Of a DNA stretch of 64,000 nucleotides, positions 24,801 to 37,200 are shown piece by piece. A program made the position numbers and the translations under genes. The notes beneath the pieces are model-generated. The model searched no databases, was not told the origin of the DNA, and was given only the letters and a program-made list of their open reading frames with translations. This stretch comes from Ulva prolifera (lineage: Eukaryota > Chlorophyta > Ulvophyceae > Ulvales > Ulvaceae). The stretch covers positions 2,166,022 to 2,230,021 of the forward strand of contig CM041202.1 in the NCBI GenBank assembly GCA_023078555.1, in the 5' to 3' direction. The first letter of the stretch is position 1. Each line of letters begins with the position of its first letter.

Positions 24801-26653
24801 CCTACTGCTCCTATTGTGGAACTCAGCCCCACCAGAACATCCTCTCGGCTCCATCACACCATTCCCTCGCTAGCTGGTGATCTCATGTGCATAGCACCTA
24901 GCGTACAATACACTAGACGTACAGCAGACGTGCCACTGTTGCATAGTCGACAATACAGAATGTACTGCTACAGCATGTCTCATTCACGCAGCTCAGAAGA
25001 TATCTGTGCTGCCACCCTCTGCCCCTTCCCACAAACATCTGGATTTCACCAAGTCCGACTCCACCCAGGAACTCCACCAAGGACTCCACCACCATGGAGC
25101 CCCGCCCCCCGGACGGTGCCGTATGCCCTTCCCCCCTCCCCCCCCCCCTCCCCCCCAGCCCATGCCTGCACTGCAATATGTCCGGGTGGCCCCGACCGTG
25201 GCAAGACTACGACAGGCCATGCAGCCATCCACGTACAGCCACCCACCACACTGCGCCGCCGGCAGAGCCGAGCAGCCGCACGGCGTGAGTCGACGGAACA
25301 ATGTGCCAAGTGGGCAATGAGGCGCGGCCCGACACTCAGGCCAGATGGCCAGCGAGCGGCGAGAGGTCATAGGACGGGACCGCGTGTCTGGGTCTCGTCA
25401 AAACTGCCTTGCACATACGATCGATGCAGCTTGCAGCTGTCGGGACTGTACGAACGGTCGTCCAGACCGCAGCACATATTTCGTGATTTTCATGCTTCCT
25501 CGTGTTTTCTGGATGTGACTCGTTTCGCCGGCGTGCACAGTGACGAGCCTCGTGAGCCACCAGTTGGATGTGGCTGTGCCTTCCCCCGCCTCCAGAGTTC
25601 ATTCCACAGAGATCGTCATATAGGGTGGCTTGGTGCACGAGGTCTGGTGTGACTCGTCGGATTCCATGCCGCGCCGCCTGAGGACACGGCGTCTCAGGTC
25701 CCAGGCCCAGGCTGCAGGCCCGTGGGCCCAGCCCGGTCCACCAGCAGGAGCCGTTTCGCCTCTGGAGTCTAAAGAATCTGTCGACATATCTGCGGATGTG
25801 GCAATGTGCTCATGCACAAAAACATGCATGACTTACATGGACATGTCCGCGCCTGTGAACTGCACATCAACTGTGCAGCGCAGCAAGAGTAGCAAGAGTG
25901 GCCGACCGTTCCCACATGCATGTGGGCCAGTGCAAGTGCCATTTCACTACAACCCTGACCACCCCAAACCCTGGCCCGAGTGCAGAGGCGCCCACAGACG
26001 CTGGCTGTCACAGGGGCGGACTGCTGCCGGTCTCAGCGGCAGGCACTTGAGGATGCGAGCATGTGGCTGGCTCGTGTGGGCTGCCACATTGGATTGCATA
26101 TGCCAATGCATTGGCATGCTCCAGGCTGGCCTGCGTGGCCGACGTCGACACCCTGGCCGTAACTTCATCATCACAGCACGGCCCCTGCCCCAAAACATGC
26201 CACTGGCGAGCGGAAGTTGCGTCGGACTTTACGGGAAACCGGAAGTCATCAAGGACTACTGGTAGAAGAATAGCGTGATGCTCCACATGCATGCATGGGC
26301 AGGTTGCACTTGGTGTACAGGGCTGTTCACATGTAGTTGCGTATGCATGCATGTCTCTGACCGAGCCTCCGCTCCTCCACCACGACGACCCCAGAGCCCG
26401 GTTTCCGCTCCACCTGTTGCCGTCCCCGGGCATTTCCCCCGGCCGCCCACCTGCCCACCTATCAGACACCGTCCCAAGCTGATGTCTCATGGCATTGCAA
26501 TTACATTGGACTGCAGAGGCCGTAGGGGCATGTGCAGTTGCATGTGGTGCCCAAGAGGCGGAGCAGGAATTCAGAGAAGCATTGGGCGTGAGTATATATA
26601 TTCTATAAAGAAGCCAAAAGCAATGAGGCATCAGTGACATGCACTCAGCCCCC

Positions 26654-26654
<1 letters not shown>

Positions 26655-26687
<33 letters not shown>
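26655..26687. repeat. Poly-C tract, 33 bases
   Basis: Uninterrupted C run after CAGCCCCCT. No exon could be placed next to it, unlike the C runs in the PEPC and paralogue 2 introns. Confidence 0.95.
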
Positions 26688-26905
26688 ACCAAACTGGCAC
26701 ATGTGCACTCACAAGAGCTGTGTATTTCTGCAGCGCATGCATGTGCGCTTCCTGCGGTGCAAGCTACGCTGGCCTCCCGTCTGGAGCCTTCCACGTACAT
26801 CGCGGACGGAGCTCGAGATTCTGATCAGAATTCCACATTCCGAGTTTGCGCACCCATTCACCAGAGCCGTAGCGGGTGTGATCGGCACAGGAGCTGCGGA
26901 GGAGG

Positions 26906-26985
26906 TGTGGCAATATAGAATGGCTAGTGGTCCTTGCACCCTTGCGCCCGGGGGGGTCCAATGGTGTTGCGGCCATACGGTATTA
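26906..26985. repeat. Possible diverged copy of the 100-bp palindromic repeat
   Basis: Begins TGTGGCAATATAGAATGGC, has a CCTTGCAC centre like the 46700 copy and ends with GTTGCGGCCATACGG. Similarity is weak and patchy. Confidence 0.35.
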
Positions 26986-29255
26986 CCTAGGTCCAGCTGG
27001 ACTGCTACAGGAGCCCCGATATACACAGCCTGCCGCACACATACACTCTGTGCCTTCCACTTGTGAATTCACTTGCATCAACGGTCAGCAATTCCAAATT
27101 GAGTCAGCAGACAACATTCTGAACTGAGTCAGCAAACAGTTTTCTTGGAGGGAATGGCCATGCCAGTGTGCCACATAATTCCAACAACATGCACACCCAG
27201 AACGAGGCAGGATTTCGCACTGTCCTGGAGCTGGGAGCAATGTGGCCACATGTGGCACACACACCACATGGGCTGCCTTCTGGAAGGAAGAACCTGGAAT
27301 CTGGAAAGAGTTTGTTTTGAGCCACAATCCGTCAGTGCTGTGCCAGAAACTTTTGAAACAATCTATATGAATCTCTAAGAAACACGAGTCAGCCATGAGT
27401 GCCGAGGCATTCAAGAACAGCTGTTGGCAGGGATCCGGATGTACAATGGCCATTGTATAGAGAAATTAGTGTGGAAAGGAGTTAACGCTGCCAAAATTCT
27501 GTTAAAAACATCATCACTACATATGGCCATATGGTCTGCTGTGCGTGTGCGGCATCGATGCGAGATGCACACATCATAATCTTGACCTAAATCTAGATGC
27601 GGTTTAAGGTACATCATGATGCATCGTCACACACAGACGTACATCGTGCAGCCTTCGTTGATCGTGATTGAAAGTCAGTACTGCAGGCTGCGTCTTGCCG
27701 TTCCGTGAGAGCTGCCGATGTTCCCACTGGTGGGCCTGAAAATGCTCAGCGCTGTTTTCGCGGTGCAATGCTCCTACTTTATGCGTGTTTGTCCGCTGTA
27801 AACCCCCACGAGCTCATCCCCATGTGACACATCTGCCGACAACAGCCGCGAACTTGTGGCCCTGCCAGCCTACTTGACTGCACCATGCCGTCACTTCCGA
27901 CCGCAGCATGCACGATGACTCGTCAGCATGCGCTCCTGGTCCTGCCGGATTACGTACTCAGGTTGACAGCCGACGAGGCGTAGCTAGCCACGGGAAATTG
28001 CATATTTTGTGGGGTTCGGCAAGGTGTTGCGTCGGTCGCATCTGTGGTTTTTGTTGATGCCACAGTTCAACACCCCGTAGACACACGTGCATCAAAGGCC
28101 ATGATCATGATAGCAGGCCATCTAGCAATAGCAGCACAGTTGCACGCATGCTGAGCATTGATTGTGAGACAAGGGTCTCTGAGACAGGTGATGTCAATCG
28201 AACGCTGACTCAGCTGAGCTCAGGGCCTTGCAAGGGCTGTTCTGGGCAACCGCGCACTCGCGCCCATGTTTACCGCGAGTCTGGCATGCATTTCGTCGAT
28301 CCCAACGCTGTAGCCGTCGAGTTCATGAGCGCGAGCTTACAGCACATACACCCCTCGCTGCTTGGGGCGCCAGCACGTCGCCACGCATAACTTCAGCAGC
28401 ATGGAGAAAGCCTTTACGCTTCAAGCTGCAATAATTTTAACATCAGCAACGCGTATACGCGGGCAGTCCCATCAGCTGCGCTAGAGAGCCTTGTCTCCGG
28501 ATCCGGAGCCCAGACTCGGGGTCCATGCATGTGCAGATTGCCACTCGCACCGTGCAATGCATTGCGAACACCTGTGGTCATTACAAATTCGTGGAGCTTG
28601 CCGACGCCGCAGCTTGTAGGAGCCCCTGATGCCGCTAAGGCCTTGCACCATGAGCCCTTGTGACTGCGTACGTGGCACGTACGGGTCTGGGTTTTCAATT
28701 TCAAGTTGTGCAGCTGTGCATGTCGAGCGTACTGAACACTACCAGTGGAAAAGTAAAGTCAAATGGTGGTGGCTGACCAGTGGTACGGTGTCCACACAGA
28801 ACAGGCAGCCGGTCCGTACACAGAGCAGCCAAAAGGTCCAAAGCAAGCAACAAGATGTGCCGCTCATGAAGCGGTGCTTCTTAAGTAATTACATATCTCA
28901 CGTGAGATATGAGATGTACACACTGGGCCCCTCAGGTTTGGTTGTGCTATGTCCATGTGTGGTGGACGTCCGTGCAGTGCTCAGCCTGCCTCTGAGTCAC
29001 TGACGGTCTTCGGATCCAGCTCAAGCCCAAGAAACGCGTACGAGACCCAACAGCCCTGCCAGTCAGGGACCTCCCCGACTGGCAGGCGCGCATGCGTGGC
29101 CTGGTCAGAACACAGGCTGGCAGAACAGATATATCAGCACATGGCCGACACACGCGCACGCCAGCAGCCTAGCACTGCGCATGATAGCTCATTTGATATG
29201 TAAGCTGTCTAGGTCTCATGCTATTGCATGTCTGGCATGATCAACAGGCTAGCTA

Positions 29256-29286
29256 CAGTGATGGCCGCTATATCACTGGGTTGCCA
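29256..29286. repeat. Half copy of the palindromic repeat
   Basis: CAGTGATGGCCGCTATATCA followed by CTGGGTTGCCA matches the inner and right part of the palindrome family. Confidence 0.6.
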
Positions 29287-30936
29287 TACTAGCTAAAGTG
29301 GTGGCAATTCAGTCATATGTGACCCCTGTACTGTGGCCAACATGCAAGTCTCCAGCCATAGATACAAAGCTCATATCAACTGCAATAGCCGGTAATGAGT
29401 GTGCACTAAATGTGCCTCATTTTCTGTTTTGCAACTGAGATCTGTAGAGCACACTCCACAAGAACGAATGGGGGTGAACGCACAAACTAAAGAAAACACA
29501 TTTATTGTTGGCTGAGTTATTCATGGTGCTTGAATCCCAATCGAGCACGCTGATCACCTGCACTAGGCCTAGGGCTGCATGGCCCTGTAGGGGTTCGCAC
29601 TGCAGCCGAGAGCAAGGTTGTGGCCATGGCGAATGCCACGGACAGGCCCCGCGCACCCACTGCAATGATCATCGACACATGACATGTGCTAGGAAATTTT
29701 AAAAACGCATGCTGGAAAAGTCCACAGCGAACCGTTGTGCGTATTCGTGCAACGACGGGATTTCACTATGATCAGAACACATAATTTACTCTCGACGTCA
29801 TCTTTGAAATCATCATGGCATGGGCACCGGAGAAGTTTTGACCATAGCACCGCGAACGTTTGGTGGCCACCAGGGCTATAGCTACCAGGTAACGGTAACT
29901 CCGGCAGCTGCGTCGACGCGGTAGCGTTGCTGCGCTTTCTGGCCCCGGGCACGGTAGATCTCCAGAAACGCAATTCTTCAAGCATTTTCTAGTATTTTGA
30001 GCCCTTCGTGGACACAAAGCTGGCATTGGGAGGGCGCATGCAGTGGCGTGGGAGCTCCCACTAGCTAGCGCGCACATATGCCCGGCAGCTGGCGGTTACA
30101 GCCTCACTGGCCAGTCACTTTCAGAGGGCTTTGCAGCCACGATCTCGAGCGTAGTCATACGGTAGGTGCGAAGCGACGAATTCTACAGTGCGATAAGCTT
30201 GCCAAAACTCTTCTAGCTGCACTTGCTACTGTGAAATTTCCATCTATGTATCAGGTATGTACGTGCTCGTAGCCACTTCGCACCCGGCACTTCGCTCCCG
30301 AGAGCGCGGAGCCCTGCCAGCGGCACTGTGGCCACGACGTTGGCATGCACGCTCGAGATCGCTGCTGCTACTTAAGGACGGCCAGGTACCTTGAACAGCA
30401 TCATCTACCTCGCTTACACAGCATCATCCGTCTCTCTACCGGTTGTGCAAGCCAAGCCACCTGGCCGGGCGCAATTCGAAAATTTTCGCTGGAAGTGAAG
30501 TTGAGTCAGATCTCTCAGCCCTGCCGCTCAGTTCTTGCAAAGCAGGTGTTGATCCAATTGCAACATTTGTCCTTAAGGATTGATTACGAGACGGCAGTAG
30601 CTATGATGTCATGAATGCAGCTGGCGCGGGCCAAATGTCTTGAACACACTGTTGCAATTCAATTAAGTAAGCCAACGTTGACCAACGTGCACTGCGACCG
30701 TGCCAGCGCGCTTGTCCACTTCGCGGCTGTTCTGCTGCCTGAGGTCTCTGCTGCTTGAACTCTCTGAAAGGCTGCTGACTTTCGTCTGTAGTATGTGCGT
30801 ATGAATTTGGCTTTGGTGTTGTGAGATCCCAGGTACGGCCTCCCTCGCCAGTACTCCACGTGCACGCCCCCACTGACTGCGCACAGAAGCCACTTCGATT
30901 TACATGTACAATCGAACATGCCATCTGTCGACGCCA

Positions 30937-30994
30937 CATTCTTCATGTATGTCTTGCCATGTTTATACATATGGCAAGACATATATGAAGAATG
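30937..30994. repeat. 24-bp inverted repeat, 10-base loop
   Basis: The arms 30937-30960 (CATTCTTCATGTATGTCTTG...) and 30971-30994 are complementary except at one position. The loop is GTTTATACAT. It lies about 155 bp upstream of the start of paralogue 1, so it is in or near its promoter or 5' UTR. A further ATGAAGAATG copy follows at about 31023. Confidence 0.8.
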
Positions 30995-31148
30995 TTTTCT
31001 CCCGCTGCCTCTTTTGTAAATGTATGAAGAATGTGGTATACGTAGCACTCCCGCTGCAGCATTGATCGTCCAGACCTGTGTTGATGTCAGTCCAGCTTTC
31101 TGTTGCCATCATATGCATGCTCACCTCCTGGGCACATGCAGGTTCAAG

Positions 31149-34100
31149 ATGGGTTTTCTGCACGGTCTCGTTCCGGCCGTGTGCGCTGCGGCCATGACTG
31201 CAGCCACCACTGCATGTGCGCTCCCCCCACGCCACTGGCACCCCCCTTGCATATGCATGCTTCGAGTCCCGCGCAGCTGCAGCTGCGCGCCATGGCGTAG
31301 CTAGCCTTTCCGTGAAGTCGAAGCTGCAGCTGTGATGATCGCTCGTCACTGTTTCACGCGCGTGCGTCCAGTCATGTGGGCACGTTAGTCATGAGAGAAT
31401 GCATACTTACCACGTGTGCAGCTTTGATCAATCTCTGCACATGCATGCAGACCTGAGTCTGAGCTGCAGCCATGGCTCCTGCGATTTTAACAGGATGGCG
31501 GTCTGCATGGTCTGCATTGACACTGCCCTTGCAAGGACACAGTTGTCCACTACTAGCAGCTAGCTGTCTCAGTGAAGCATATCTGCATCACTTCAGACCG
31601 TTGATTCTGCCACAGTCTGCAAAAACAAAATAGATTAATTTGACCTGAGATGCTAGCACAGTCATGTTGTGGTTGAATGCAGCCTATCCTTGCAGACACT
31701 TTATCAAGGCAAGATATCTGCCAGCAGTAGGCAGTATGTGGTGCAGAAATCACATCACAGACCAAAGTATCTGAAAAGTGTTGTCCGGATGTTTGCCCAG
31801 CTTGCCCAAATACTTCACCCTAAGTGTGTGCCAGGATAGGCAAGCCTGGCGTCCAGCTGTATGCCAGTGCTGCCCTGCATTCATTCGTAAGCAACAAAAC
31901 CCCATTTCCTCCCGGCGACTGACTCTCGTCTTGCCTGTGCAGCAAGCCCTCCGGCATACTCCCCAGGCGATAGCATCGCCCGCTGCAGCATCTCCGGCAA
32001 CTCAGGAGGCAGCTCCCAGAGTGCCTCTGTGGCCGCCGAAGCCGGTGAGTCCCTGTCTCTCTATGTTCATCCCTGTGAACTTGAAATGACCCTGATTCAT
32101 TGTGTGTAACTTTCTTGAACTTGTAGTACTGATCCCAGCACAGCGCTATAGCGCTCCCTGTTTCGGCCTGCACCATCAACACAACACAATCTCAACTTGC
32201 CCAGGAGGTATTCCGCCGCCATGTCACACATCGTTGGGGCCGGTTGTGAAAGTTCACTGACCCACTCTCCCATGCTGCAGCGGCAAATGTGTCCATCGCC
32301 ATCTGCGACACCGGCTCCGCGTCGTTCGCGGTCGAAGAGGAGGCGACCGCCGAGGCCGTCGCAACGGCCGCCGCTCGCGCCATCGCTCAGGTGACGGCCG
32401 CCTGCTACTCCACCGGCCTCAGCACCTTCACGGTCAACGGCATGAGCCTCGCAACTGCCGAGGCATCCGCTTGGGCGTCGGCCTTCGCGACCGCCACTGC
32501 CGAGTCGTCCGCGTGCGGCAAGTGCGAAGCTGCCGCGACGTTCATCGCGGACACGTTCTCGGACATTCTGCTCAAGGCCGTGGCCTCCGCGGAGGTGAAT
32601 CTTGAGAAGCTGGACCCCGGCGCGGACGCGATCCAGGTCGCAAACTCGCTGGTTGAGGACATCCAGGAGGCCACCATCGTCGCCTTTGCCGTCGTATGCT
32701 TCACTCTCTCCAGGCCCACTTCCTGCCCTCTAGATCTGCCTCTTGCTGAGCTAAAATGTCTCGCCTCACTATGGCCACCCTTCGCTACTGCCTGTTCAGT
32801 ACATGACATCGTCTGCACCCACGAGAATCTGCGACATCATCAGTCTTCTGGCCCCTTTGATTCTGAAAGAGTGACAAATCCACCCACTCAGTGCCCGGTG
32901 TGCGACGTGCAGGCAATCGCCACAGCCAAGGCGTCCGTGGTGGAGGGCTGCAATGCCGAGGTGCTCGGCCTCGGAGAGGCAGGCGACAGCACCAACCCCA
33001 ACACCTTCTTCTGCAACGTCCAGTCCATCACCGAGGACGCGTCGTTCGCATACAACGCGATCATCGATGCGTCTGCCGAGGCCGCCGCTGCCGGTGGCTG
33101 CTACGCCAACGAGACTTCCTCCGAGACCGTTGCCGCTGAGGTGTGGACAGCCCTTCCCAGTAGTGGTAGCCTGCATCTCGTGGCCGCCCTCAGGCCGGTT
33201 CCAGCTGTGTTGCATCAGAGCCGAGTGCAAAGTTGCGGACGTATTTGTGAACCATCTGATAACCTCTTGAATGGCACTAGCACCAGCTGTAAATACTTCA
33301 TAGTTCAGCTTGTGGAGTAGATGTCAGCCAGCTAACTGGAGTGAGTGGTCGCTGTAGGAGCTCGCCGAGGCGTTTGCGTCCGCGCTCGCAGAGGTCGTTG
33401 TCGCATGTGACCTCGTCGGAACCGGCTCCATCTGCGCGCTCGGCGCTGCCGACATCAACACCACCGTCTACGCGACTGCTGAGATCTTCGCCCTGGGCTT
33501 TGTCAACGCGACTGGCACGTGTGCCAAGAACCTGTGCCAGGTGGACGTCGAAGCCCTCGCGGAGGCCGTTGCTGACGTCGTGTCGACCGCGGCGGCGTGG
33601 GCCGTTGCCGGAGGCTGCGCTGGCGACGACAGCTCCATTGATGTCATCCAGACCAATCTTGTGACCAACTCGACCATGATCAAGGCCCTCGCCAACATCA
33701 TCACACAGGCCACAGTCATCGACGGAACCTGCAGCGTCTTCCTCGACGTCATCGCCGATGCCGACGTGCTGCCCCCTGTGGTCACCAAGCCGGTCCCCGC
33801 TCCCGTCACCCCCCCTCCTCCCCCTCCCCCTCCCCCGGCTAAGGTCACCCCCCCTCCTCCCCCTCCCCCCGCACCCGCACCTGTCCCCAAGGGCAAGAAG
33901 GTCACCCCACCTCCCCCTCCCCCTCCCCCACCCCCACCCGCAGCCCCCAAGGGCAAGAAGACGACCCCACCTCCCCCACCCCCACCCCCACCCCCAGCTC
34001 CCAAGGGTAAGGGCAACGGCAAGGGCAAGGGCAACGGCAAGAAGGTCACCCCTCCTCCTCCTCCTCCTCCTCCCCCTCCTCCAGTACCCACTACCCCAGC

Positions 34101-34284
34101 ATGCTCCGGCACCTGCGCACGCAACAACCGCCAGTGCGCCGGTCGCCGCATCAACGGCGTGAAGGCGTGCTGCGACCCCGCGTACCTGTGCGTCAAGCGC
34201 AATGACGGCTTCTCGCAGTGCCGCCGCGGCGGCAAGCCCGGCCTCGTCAGCTGGGACGGATCCATCCTCGAGTGCCACTACTAA
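31149..34284 (+). CDS. Secreted Ala/Cys-rich polyproline protein with knottin-like end, paralogue 1
   Basis: Exons 31149-31215, 31943-32044, 32281-32693, 32913-33140 and 33358-34284 join in phase to 578 residues. A signal peptide (MGFLHGLVPAVCAAAMTAA) precedes an Ala-rich region with spaced cysteines: SIAICDTGSASF, ATAEASAWASAFATATAES, TFFCNVQS, CALGAADINTT. Residues about 421-513 hold four runs of 7-11 prolines separated by KGKK, KVT and a GKGKGNGKK spacer, as in hydroxyproline-rich wall proteins. The end (518-578) has cysteines spaced C-x3-C-x6-C-x10-CC-x5-C-x9-C and ends ECHY, like a small cystine-knot or CBM1-like sugar-binding domain. Paralogue 2 shares every domain. Four introns present in paralogue 2 are missing here, three of them inside the last exon. 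Several N-glycosylation sites occur (NTT, NAT, NET, NST). An extracellular-matrix role is inferred; I do not know a family name. Confidence 0.88.
33812..34089 (+). repeat. Polyproline-coding modules of paralogue 1
   Basis: Four CCT/CCC-rich blocks encode proline runs, separated by AAGGGCAAGAAG-type lysine/glycine spacers. The spacer plus ACCCCACC start is repeated nearly unchanged, which suggests growth by unequal exchange. Paralogue 2 has only a short P-x-K-V type hinge at this place. Confidence 0.85.
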
Positions 34285-37200
34285 ATGCGCCTCCTGCTTG
34301 CGGTGCGGCTGCTGCGGGGGTCGCTTGCACACAGCCTTGGCGACGGTGCACCAATTCACGGCCGGCCTTGACAGCGGCATTCAACTCCGAGAGCCTTCTA
34401 CATACCACTCCACATCAACAGTGCGATGAGCGAGTGCATGCCTGAAAAGGAAGAGTGTGGCGAAAATCGTCCGCCGCTACACTTTGCGCTCCCTTCATCT
34501 TGCGGATCCTGATCTCGAGAATCCTGAAGGTTGCATCTGGATGCGTGAGATGCAGTGGCTGCTGAGCTCTGTGGTTGAAGATTTGCACTGGAAGACACTG
34601 AAGCCGTTGCTTCATGGGTGGGAGTCCTCAGCCAAAGCACGCCCGAGATACGTGCCTGTGGAGCCACCGGGCATGTGGGAGGGAGAAGGGTGCATCCTGC
34701 ATGTGCAGCCACCCTTGCTGATTCGGGGTGGTGGGTTTTAAGAGATCTGGAAGATCCAGCCGATGCTGCGTTGCTCGCAGCCCTTTTTTTCGACTGCAAG
34801 TGATCCCGCTTTTGAATTGGATTTTAACCTCTGTATGGCAACTAGCAGTTGTCTTTGCTTGTGCTCGTCCCTCGTTGACATCCCTTGCCCAGTTTGGATC
34901 GCATGCAACCACCACATGATGGTTGGTTGATTGAAAGGAATGGAACCCATGTAGGATAGGCATGCTTTGCTGCCTGTGGTGAGCATTGTAACCTTGTGAG
35001 TCATTCAGACAACACATCAGTGGCACATGTACATCTCTGTCTATGGTTTGCATGTTTTTCAGCTTATTTTGTTCTCGAAGATCTCCTTGAAAGTCTGATC
35101 AGATACTATGGGATGGTCACAACAATGTACATGCCATTGTATGTGTTATCAGTGCAGCATCAGCCTAAGGCACACTGTGTGCCTTCAGGAAGATGTGCCA
35201 TGCTCACTGCGAACATGGCTGTGTGCTTATGTTGCCTGGGTTGCAAGCTGAAGGTTTTCAAGCTGCATGTGTCCTGGTTGTCCATGTTGAAAATGCAACA
35301 GCCATTACAAAAATGGCATCCAAATGATAAATAGGTATATATCGTACAGCGGTCATGTCAGCTGATTGTCCGAAAAGTCCGGCCCTTTTTTAGAGAAACA
35401 TCAAGTGATCAAGTAGTACGCTGCACTGCCTATCTCCTGTTAGGGCCATCACCAGCCTGCCTGATTTGATCAATGAACTTCATATCTTGCTTGCTCAGCA
35501 CAGTGCAAGCCCACTGCAAAAAGCCCACTGCATATCTGCGTACCACTGAGCAGTTGCATGACACACATATCCAGGCCTGACTGCGCCACTTTTGCAGGGC
35601 GCGACTGGCAGCTCGTGGGCGTCATCATGGGCAATAGGCAGGCCTTGTAATCCTCACAGAATTCCAGTACACTTACACGATTCAAACCTACTCAATGATC
35701 GGTGCGAAACACGAATCGTGTGTGCCTACCGTTCGGTAATGGGACTGCGAAGATCGGGCCTGATTGACATTTAAGCGTGTGCACGAATGTTGCTCTTACC
35801 TCTCCAGCCAGAGAGCTTCGTGTTGGGAATTTGGCTATTCGAGAAAGTGCGTCATAACCTGTGATTGTGATAGTGCAGCACGATGCCACTGCGGAGCTAC
35901 AGACCTGAACTCGTCGACACAATCTCGGCTGCCAGAAATGCGTGAACCTCATCGTGAGATTCAAATCTTTGGACATAAAATGCTTTACTGGTGAGTGCAG
36001 AGCTTGCTACTTCTGCCTCTTCACAGCTGGCAGCATGCAGCAGCTAGCTACGATGGCGTAGAGACGAACGCGAGCACTGGAGGCCTAGGTCTCCCCGCTG
36101 TGTCAGTGGAGTTACGTGGAGGCAAGTGCGCCTGCGTACTCTGTGGTTACGCATGCGCCGTGACTGATGTCTAGGGCATCATGTGCATTTGTACCATGGT
36201 GCTGTCGCTGTCAAGAGACGTCATCTGGCGTGACTGCACAAATCATCACAACCTCACAAGACGCGACCAATGGACACCAGATGCCACACTGAAGTCGAAG
36301 CGAGTGTGTGGTTCTCCTTTTTGAGATGGCAGAAGGAGTTGGACATACAAAACCTTTGACCAGCCCTGAACAGCATCAGTCTGCGGAAGTGTTTGATCAT
36401 GCACCACAACAGGCAGGCTACAGCGCTGCTGGATTGCTCTGCAGGACTGCTGTCCTGGTGTTGCAGGTGCACTGCCTTGCAAGGAGCTGCACACCATATG
36501 AGATGTTAATGGAGAAATTCTGTCTGCCTGCCTTGCTACCTGCCTCTCAAACCTTGTCTGTGTGTCACTGCCAAAAAACGTCACCATGAGTTCTGCCATG
36601 TGTCAACACACTGCCTCCTCATCCCGCATGAAGGTGCACTGCCATACGCTCTCACCAGGCTGCATTCCAGGCTGCAGTCCTGGCCACCAGGCTGCATTCC
36701 AGCTGCATTCCTGGCGCCACAAGTTCAACACACTTGCCCTCGCCTGCACTGCCCAGTCTAAGACTTCTGGTGCCAACGTTGACCTGCCCACTGGCAGTCT
36801 GGGTCTTCATGGCCATAGAGATGACATCATATGGTCAGGCCATGGCCAGACTGCAGCAGTGCCAACGCTGGACGGACTGCCCCCAGCCCTTTCCGCGAAG
36901 GAGCTTTCGCACCGCGTCGACGTCCCCAGTTCCCAGGCCAGCAGCCATTCGCCAGTGGTGGGGGCCCCCCAACTGGGTGGAGGGCGGGCCTCCGCCACTA
37001 GCGAACGGCTACTCCGCCAAGTTGGGGGGGGACGTGCTGAAGCAGCCACGCCGTGTCAGGAGTGCACTCCGAGTATGCATGTGGCGCTGCATGTCTCACA
37101 TGTCTCATGTGAACCCAGCACAGGTGTCTAGATATCAGCTGCTATCTGCTTGCTTGTCCTGTGAAATCGGCTGCAGGTAAGCGTATTGCCTGGGGTTGGG

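Larger units (their letters stand above)
21898..31148. other. No gene recognised
   Basis: A long gene-poor stretch. Open frames up to about 300 codons (for example 24732-25652 +) are proline- or arginine-rich, lack motifs and do not chain into exons. Items listed separately are a C run at 26655, a diverged palindromic repeat at 29256 and a hairpin at 30937. A short perfect palindrome (ATATCTCACGTGAGATAT) lies at 28893-28910. Confidence 0.4.

Noticed and set aside
24732-25652. 306-codon plus-strand frame starting MAKAAQHQPAG
   Set aside because: Pro/Ser/Arg-rich, passes through C/T-rich tracts, no homology recognised and no exon partner.
33468-34380. Long minus-strand frames (up to 360 codons) rich in Gly/Arg
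   Set aside because: They mirror the proline-rich last exon of paralogue 1, whose frame is supported by a paralogue and by splice phases.
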